Below, piece after piece: positions 57,097-64,000 of a DNA stretch of 64,000 nucleotides. The notes beneath the pieces were generated by a model, which saw only the letters and a program-made list of their open reading frames with translations, ran no database searches and was not told the origin of the DNA. Position 1 is the first letter of the stretch, and each line of letters opens with the position of its first letter. Source of the stretch: Alentia gelatinosa (taxonomy: Eukaryota; Annelida; Polychaeta; Phyllodocida; Polynoidae); the NCBI GenBank assembly GCA_950022655.1, contig OX465579.1:19381088-19445087 (forward strand), read 5' to 3'. The translations under genes were made by a program, and so were the position numbers.

Positions 57097-57192
57097 CCAG
57101 TAAAAATCTGGAAACCCCGCGTAAGCAGACACCCCGCGTAAGCAGCCACTTTGTCCCGGATCGGAGGGTGTCCGCTTATGCGGGGTTTTACT
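57097..57192. mobile_element. Tiny pogo/Tigger-like MITE
   Basis: CAGTAAAA...ACCCCGCGTAAGCAGACACC at the left and GGGTGTCCGCTTATGCGGGG, TTTTACTG at the right are inverted ends around a 30-bp centre. CAGT-starting ends next to TA are typical of pogo/Tigger elements. A 26-base poly-A run follows at about 57220. Confidence 0.55.
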
Positions 57193-57244
57193 GTATATCT
57201 GCCATCTTTGATATAGCCAAAAAAAAAAAAAAAAAAAAAAAAAA

Positions 57245-58760
57245 GCGCCCTCGTCATATTTTTCATGGCTTGGTGATGAGAAACAAGTTAGTTTTTTTAG
57301 TGGCCTTAGACGAAGAGATTATGTTCGAGTACAGAATCTCATCAGGATTTGTCTCAAAGTAAAGTACATGAATCCCATCGTATGAATCCCACTTAAGTAG
57401 CGCCATTGACCCCGGTCGAGGACTTCTGTCCCGCTCTCGTACGTGGACCACCGGACCAGCTCTGGTCTCTGCCCAGCTCCCCCTTTATATGATTGTAACA
57501 TAGCTTATGATGATAACAACGCTTACTCTGGGGGTTACCCGTTGAGACTGTAACCTGACAGTAACCTGTAATATTTACCTGAATACAATATGTTTAATGC
57601 TTGTGCACTTGAACTACTTGTCGTGTCTTATATTGACGTTCATTACGATATCACAAAAAAGAAACACATCGCTCAACTCATCATTCGGAGAAAATTTCTA
57701 GTGCCTCACTATGGATACTGATGTTCAATCAAAACCCATTTAATCATCCATTTATTCATCTTTTTTTCCGACTTTCTAAATTTCACGCTGACTGTGCTCG
57801 AGACCATACATTGACTAGACTGAAAGATATGTAACTGTACAGAAGTGAAATACAATTAAAAATCAATATAAACAATATAAATATATGCCCTATACTTTGT
57901 TCTTAGAGAAATTGAAGGTCCTAAATACTGTTATAAATTCAAAATATGCCATTAAGCTGTAAAACTAACAGAAAACCAATAATTCCTCAAGACAGATAAA
58001 CAAGGCAGCTCTGCCCCCCCCCCCCCCCCCCCTCCGAACCATGATGATAAACCGTCGACAAAGTGGTTCCCCTCTTCTACAGGGGAGTGATACACAGGAC
58101 AAGATAAATACTCTCCATGGTGGTGGGTGGGTGGGGGAAGGTGAACTCCGTGGGTAAATCCCACCTACAGCATTGTCGGCATAGCGAATGTGTTTTGCCA
58201 CCTGGCCGCTTGCCAACTTGATTCTATCAACAAAGTCCCGATACTGTTACTTTACAACTGAATACCGTTTTACGTGGGATTCAATCACAATTTAAGATTT
58301 CTTTATATCATATGGAGACAGGATTAGGGCGCCTGAGTGAAATCAGTTCTGAGTTGTTATTTTTTGGTGTACCTAATCGTACGGATTATGAAGAGTGAGG
58401 TACGTCTAAACATACTAAAAACAACAAATATATTTTATGTGGACACCCTCACTCTGTCTCCGTATCATTAATTATATACTTGAATATCATTAAAACACCC
58501 GTTTTATTACTTACGAGGTTGAACGACAGCTAGTCACATGGTACAGAGGGAAAGACCTATATGATAAAATATCATCACACCTCGAGTGAGAACTGTTTGT
58601 TTTTAAAGATATGAATGCTGGGACAAAGTAGAGTGCTGTAATATCGAGTATGGGAGGCTCAACACACCAATTGGAGCTGGAATACGATGCTATCACTGTA
58701 TTTTCACTGAAGATAATCTAAACGGGTATATCAAACTTATAACGTTTATAAACGCAGTCC
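57245..58760. other. No gene seen; poly-C tract
   Basis: A run of 19 C lies at 58014-58032; short ORFs across it (poly-Gly on the minus strand) are artefacts. Nothing else supportable. Confidence 0.35.
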
Positions 58761-58980
58761 TCTAATGCAAAACCCGGAGACACACAAAGCGAGAAACGCG
58801 GTGATTCCCGGAATCGCCAACACAAAATGGCATCTATGTGAGATATTATTTCATATTTCACCTAATTATTGCTTCCGAGACGCTAAATTCTTGGTGAGAG
58901 ATATCACTATGAAATGATATTTCACAGAGTGCCATTTTGTGTTGGCGATTCTAGACTCGCTTGGTGTGTCCCCGGCATTA
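58761..58980. mobile_element. Foldback/MITE, ~220 bp
   Basis: Left: GGAGACACACAAAGCGAG, AATCGCCAACACAAAATGGC, then GAGATATTATTTCATATTTC. The right side is the inverse: GAAATGATATTTCAC, GCCATTTTGTGTTGGCGATT, CTCGCTTGGTGTGTCC. The central 20-bp block is perfectly inverted. Confidence 0.85.
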
Positions 58981-59336
58981 GGAATACGTTGATATGAATC
59001 TCTTTGGCCGAACCCGTTGTGTTATCAAGTTGGTAAGGGGCACTATTGACCTGTATAAAAAAGGTCTATTGGTGTTGTAGTGGGTACATTGGGGCTTGCT
59101 ATCCAAATACTAACCACCCACAATTGCAGATGAATTGGGCATTTAACATCAATGGGTTTCGGCAAGGACCCAGTGGTAATTGAATATCGTGTGATTTGGC
59201 AATGGCAGTAAAATGCAGCTTGGCCTGGAGAAGATACACAGAAATTACAAGAACATAATAACTTATGAGGAATCACCTTCCCCACTCCTCTTGTAGATAG
59301 GCTACGCTCTATATATTCCGTAATTCCACCAATAAT

Positions 59337-59792
59337 ACAGTAGACCCCCGCTAATAAGACCACTTAACATTAGGGACTGGGCCAAAATTGTTGTATTGGC
59401 GAAGTGGTCGTTCAGTGTAAAATACCACTCACCATATCATAATATCATAATTATACATGTACATGTACTCGTTTGATTGTTGGACCTACCTAATATCTCA
59501 CGGTAGGCTGCTACTTCTTAATACACATATATTTATTCCTGTCATCTATCCACAAGATGTCAAATGTTTAAAACCTCATCTTCTGACTTGCAGCTGGCCG
59601 TATTGGTGTAAATGTTAGCAAATTTGACATTTGGGTCTTGAAATAAGGAGCCTTTAGATGAGGTGATCGCATGACCGATTTGGTCACATTTTGCAAACAT
59701 AAAATTGAAGGAATTAGTTTTATACTTAATCACAATGTTCGTAATCAAGGCGTGGTCACATTAGTGAGGGGGTCGTTAGGTGAGAGTCTACT
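59337..59792. mobile_element. Diverged TIR element
   Basis: The left end CAGTAGACCCCCGCTAATAA, GACCACTTA and the right end GGTCACATTAGTGAGGGGGT, CGTTAGGTGAGAGTCTACTC are related inverted repeats. A nested inner copy of the right end lies at about 59398-59430. Related to 23500-24210. Confidence 0.5.
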
Positions 59793-60613
59793 CTATATAC
59801 CGAGGGCAAATCGATTGCAGCATCGGCCGTTTCAAGGTCTTGAATTTAACAGAGTTGCCTCAAATTTGGGATGTAAAAATTCCCTAATATTTTTCTGACT
59901 TTTCCTTGAGAAATTCCATATTCCATGATATGTAAACAATGTAAACGAGGAAAGATTCATGTTAAACGAGCTAACAGCTGTATTTTCCATCCATTTTTTT
60001 GTGATTTTATGACCAGACTATCGAAATGCCATGCCATAAACCTTATTTGGCACTTTCCGTGGCCATAGTGATGATACCGGTTATTTCCAACATCCCTTGC
60101 ATTTGAAACATCAGAAATATTTGTCATTCTTTTATCTACATGTACACAGATTTCAAGGGTGTCTGAGTACCACAGTTCTTAATACTTTGATATGGAAGTT
60201 CCAGTTTTCCCTGACAAGAGTCAAGTTTCCTGACTCTTTTTCACGATTCTTATTTTCCCTGACAGATTCCCAAATTCCCTGAGAATTCTTTTCCATGATT
60301 TTACCCTGACGTGTGCCGACTATGTATTACAAGACTGGATAATTTGTAAGTGTACCCTATCGTTACTCCATCCACCTGCTAGAAACCTGAAACAAGCGTG
60401 TATTGTTTGAACTTGCCACTGTTCCCCTGAGGTCAGATATACTTTCTAAACGCCACTTAGCACTGTTGCGTGACCGAATACTTCTCTTTGTAAAATAAGC
60501 AAAGATAGCAGAGGTGCTCTCTAAACTTCCAAACTTTGCACATAATATCACTTCAAATTATCAATAATTACAGTATAAGTTGTAACTATCATATTAATCT
60601 CAACGAAGTTAGT
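59793..60613. other. No gene seen; TTTTCCCTGAC-type repeat fragment
   Basis: Around 60190-60300 TTTTCCCTGACA and AATTCCCTGAGAATTC recur, resembling 400-480 and 59880-59920. Probably an old dispersed repeat. Confidence 0.3.
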
Positions 60614-60898
60614 TGGGGTCAGAAAAAAAAGTGTACATTTATTTTCAATTTGGAAGTTGCTGACTCTGATAGACCGAGAAAATATGGAATACAGATTAGT
60701 TTCGGCCATGGTGTGGGACTGAGGGTCTGCGTGGAGGATAGATTAAGGACATTCTGCGTATGGTCCTCCTTTGTTATATTGCGTACAAGATTGAGGTTGA
60801 GGTAGATAGCCAGCATCTCCAGAAATTTTGCGCACATGCTCTATGGATGGTCCCTAACAAGCATTTCCATGGAGTAGTGGAAAACTGCAATCTCTCTC
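60614..60898 (+). repeat. Dispersed ~230-bp repeat (R1), copy 7
   Basis: GGGGTCAGAAAAAAAAGTG, AATTTGGAAGTTGCTGACTC, TAGACCGAGAAAATATGGAA, GGCCATGGTGTGGGACTGAG, GGTCTGCGTGGAGGAT; the middle is unrelated, and the end ATTTCCATGGAGTAGTGGAA returns to the family. Confidence 0.65.
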
Positions 60899-63455
60899 CA
60901 CTTTAATGACATCCATTCCATTATATTCTCAGCCAAAGCATTTTACTGCCAGATGAGGCTATAAGTTATGTTTTGTTGACCTCTAAGCTAACTGAGTGCA
61001 GTATAGAAGACATGAAATGACGAGACAGGTACTACTTTCACGGCATGCTCCTTTTATTGTTATGTGACTATGGCCGCTATTAAAATTTATTCATTTTGAT
61101 TTGCGTGTTTCTGTGGATTAATGACCGGTATAACGTTCCCGCCACGTTATTATTACCTACCTTAAATAAAAAAAAGTACATTTTAGATAGGATCCGCATA
61201 GAGTTTCTCCCCCAAACACTTTTAAAACCAGACCTATGCATGGAGACTGAAATGCCACGAGAGTAAGATTCTCGTGGAGAGAAAAACTAGAACTTGTTAT
61301 ATGTTTTGTATGTCTATATTCAGGCGTATTTTTCCTCTTATAATATGTTTCTAGTCATAATGGAAACTTAATTTAGTAGTGTAGTCTTATGACTCTTACC
61401 TAGGCATTGGGCAATGAGTTTAAGCATTTTCAAAATGTCCAACTTTACGCTGGTGCCAGTAGGTAAATGGTTGTGAACACCAGATACTAGCTCAATACTC
61501 TAGTATCAGGGGTTCAAATAGGTGGCGTCACTTCTGTAGTCTCCTTCAGAGACACATGGAGGCTCTTAGGGCAGCGAAGTCGCTAGCTTACATTTATTAT
61601 TATATATACCTATAGAAGTATCACCTACACATACTGCCCGCTGGTATCCATGGCTTGTTTATGGTCGTACGTCACAATGAGACGCATGGGGTATGCCATT
61701 ACATAACTAGGTTAAATTTCACAATTTTTATGTATATAATAATATGAAAACAGGCTGACTGTCTTCGTGCCTCAAAATATTTGGTAAAATTATCAATCAC
61801 ATAACACCATCTGCCTTTGGCATCATGAAATATCTGATAAATAATTTCACTGAGAGAGTGAGCCAGTTTCCGTATTGAACACTTTATTTCACACAAGATT
61901 TACTGAATATAAAATCATGCATATTAATGTTTCTTTTTTGGTGCGTTAAAACCCTAAATCTAGACTGGCTTCAGTCATTGTGTCTTACCCCTCCGCCTCT
62001 GCCTCCCTTACCCTTCCCCCAACACACCACCTCACCCACTGTACCCAGGATTCCTGGACCAGTCAAGGGTAGGTTGTATACTGTAATGTACTTTATCTTA
62101 ATTCTTTTTAATCATTTAGTGAATGTTCATAATCAAAGACCTGAGCAAGTCTACCATAAATCCTACCTAATATCTTTAGGGAAAGATCCATCATCAAACT
62201 TCAAATCTTTCGCTATTTTATGAAGGCAACAGATATAAATGCTGTTCTCTAATACATGTACTAGCAATGCCTTTTGTTAAAAAAAATGACTTGTCTATAT
62301 ATGATACATATATATATACGTATATATTCATGCATTTCGATACACTTGTACCACAGCAACTTTGCCGCGCCATTTAGAAAGAGAGTTTCCGGTCTATGAA
62401 AGAGATAGATGTATAACAAGGATTAGCCATAAGTCCCCCATCTTAAGCTACCTGTTTGCCTAAACCTGCACTGATACATTGGAGTTGCTAGTACTTAGCC
62501 AACAGTAGGAGTCTTCCCCCAGAGAGAAAGGTTTCTTTTGGATGGCCTCTACATACCGTATACACTGCCTCTACAATCAACATACACTGCCTCTATATTC
62601 CATATACATTGTCTGCACATTCTATATGCATGTACACTGCTGTTACCGACTGAACATCTCGAGTAAATCTTAACCCACAAAATCTTGCCATGAGAGGATT
62701 CCACACACGATGTGCTCCGTTGGTATCACATAACTATCTCCTAATGGCCACTAGACATGAATGCATTCTTGCTACCCCACTTTTTCTGTCCTCTTTTCCC
62801 CTTTGTGGGATTCTGACTTCAGCTTGAGGGTGGTCAGTGCAGGAATGTGTGAGGCGTGAAGAGATTGTGATGATAATTATATAGAACAACTTAATACAAA
62901 ACGTGATGGGTTAGACGTTTATTCAAGCAACGGTTTCTTAGCTATGGGCCATGAATTTAAACGCCTAGCTCGTCGAGTTTTGTATCGTGTACAGCATGAC
63001 GGGGTGTTCGACATTTATCATACACCAGATATTGATTTCTACATAATTTGTTGTAGGAACCTTGCCCCTCTTTCCTCACGTATTGCTGTAACTTCAGGGT
63101 CTGTCACACATGACAGAAGCTGCCCTGTTGTAACGAACTAGGGCCTGGCCGACGGTGCGTTTTCGTAATCTTTTTGTGTCAAGGCTAATAATCCATTCAG
63201 CATTTAAGGAGAGAAAAAACCCTCACATTGAATAAATTCATGAAAACTAGCACCGAAATGATGTTGCTCCGGGATTATCTCGCCCATAAACGAACTCGTC
63301 CTGTTTGGTTAACTCGCCCCATAAATAGATGAATATGATATAGTACACTCCAAGTGGTTCGTAGTGTGTGTATATATAAATATATATATTTATATATGTG
63401 CAATCCTAACCCTAACTCTGACCCTGACCCGAACACCCACCCCAACCAATGCACC
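60899..63455. other. No gene supported
   Basis: AT-rich. A 98-codon plus ORF (61927-62223) is proline-rich over a C-rich stretch and not convincing. A TATATATACGTATATAT tract lies near 62310. TAACCCTAACTCTGACCCTG at about 63406 is only superficially telomere-like. Confidence 0.3.
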
Positions 63456-63758
63456 CCTCTCATAAGATCTCACACTCTCTAAGTTGTAATCTGTACTCTC
63501 ACTACGCTCTATGGAGATGAATTCTTAACGAACTAGGCTTAGAGCCTTGAGAATCCACTTGCCTGGCTCCCGTGCTAAAACGTACATCAATGCAACCAAA
63601 GATTCCTACAATCTCAATGATGCCACCTAGCGGTAATACTGTGTGCCAGTGGATTCTAAAGGCTCTAAGCCTAGGTCGTTAAGAATTCTTCTCCCATAGA
63701 GCGCAGTGAGAACCTTGTACAAATTGGAACTTAGAGAGTGTGAGATCTTATGAGAGGT
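63456..63758. mobile_element. MITE with ~100-bp inverted arms
   Basis: Left: CCTCTCATAAGATCTCACAC, TCTCTAAG, TCTCACTACGCTCTATGGAG, GAATTCTTAACGAACTAGGC. The right arm is the inverse, ending CTTAGAGAGTGTGAGATCTT, ATGAGAGG. The 90-bp centre includes GCCACCTAGCGGTAATACTG. No ORF. Confidence 0.85.
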
Positions 63759-64000
63759 GTGACAAATTTATGAAAACTCGTGACATAGTATCGATTATAT
63801 GTAATCACTGTCAAGTAAGGGGCGACTTGGTTTCGAGGCGAAATCTCCAGTAATCCATTGAAACGTGTCGGTAAGGATACCCACACCGGATACCCACCTG
63901 ACGTTTTGCTGCTGATGCAGGGGGTGCGCCCGTACCATACGTATACTCCAGGGGATCTGCCATCCTCCTCCAGTGAGGTAAGACTGTAGGCACGCCTCTA

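Noticed and set aside
63401..63440. CCTAACCCTAACTCTGACCC, telomere-like
   Set aside because: Only about two TAACCC-like units before it degenerates; not a telomeric array.

Overview
The window is animal genomic DNA: AT-rich, intron-containing, and dominated by transposon-derived repeats. A tRNA-headed SINE, a LINE reverse-transcriptase remnant, many inverted-repeat (MITE-like) elements and a complete Ty3/gypsy retrotransposon point to an invertebrate. A marine lophotrochozoan such as a mollusc is my inference from this repeat style; I cannot prove the taxon. No bacterial operon, CRISPR array or intact rRNA/tRNA gene is visible.

Region by region. (a) 1-14,800: no recognisable gene; SINE copies, a dispersed repeat of about 230 bp, a piggyBac-like MITE, a minisatellite, a (TA)n tract and several hairpin elements. 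(b) 14,852-19,163 (minus): one very large internal coding exon of 4,312 bp with good splice sites. It encodes about 1,437 residues of disordered, proline-rich protein with a short coiled coil and decapeptide repeats, probably a cytoskeletal or signalling scaffold of unknown identity. (c) 19,200-29,360: repeats, including a decayed LINE, hairpin MITEs and two hammerhead-like motifs. (d) 29,364-29,937 and 40,091-40,397: a GC-rich unique segment with a possible first exon and promoter on the minus strand, split by (e) a 10,153-bp Ty3/gypsy element at 29,938-40,090 (minus). Its 666-bp LTRs look identical and it is flanked by TCCT. (f) 40,400-51,000: repeats plus another possible leader exon near 46.7 kb. 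(g) 51,414-53,305 (minus): exons of an unrecognised second gene; two of them join in matching phase. (h) 53.5-64 kb: repeats and inverted-repeat elements.

The retrotransposon is the clearest system. Pol is uninterrupted, with protease, RT, RNase H and a D,D35E integrase. It lies in the -1 frame behind a very short Gag of 115 codons that has a zinc knuckle but no recognisable capsid domain. The Gag/Pol overlap carries a textbook slippery heptamer, GGGAAAC. A leader of 1.66 kb holds about 17 copies of a 21-bp repeat where more gag would be expected. Identical LTRs suggest it jumped recently in this form, so its capsid may be supplied in trans.

Both cellular gene models lie on the minus strand. 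The second gene's exons end in phase 1 and the giant exon starts in phase 0, so if they belong to one transcript at least one further exon lies between them. All functional statements come from reading the sequence; no database search was possible.
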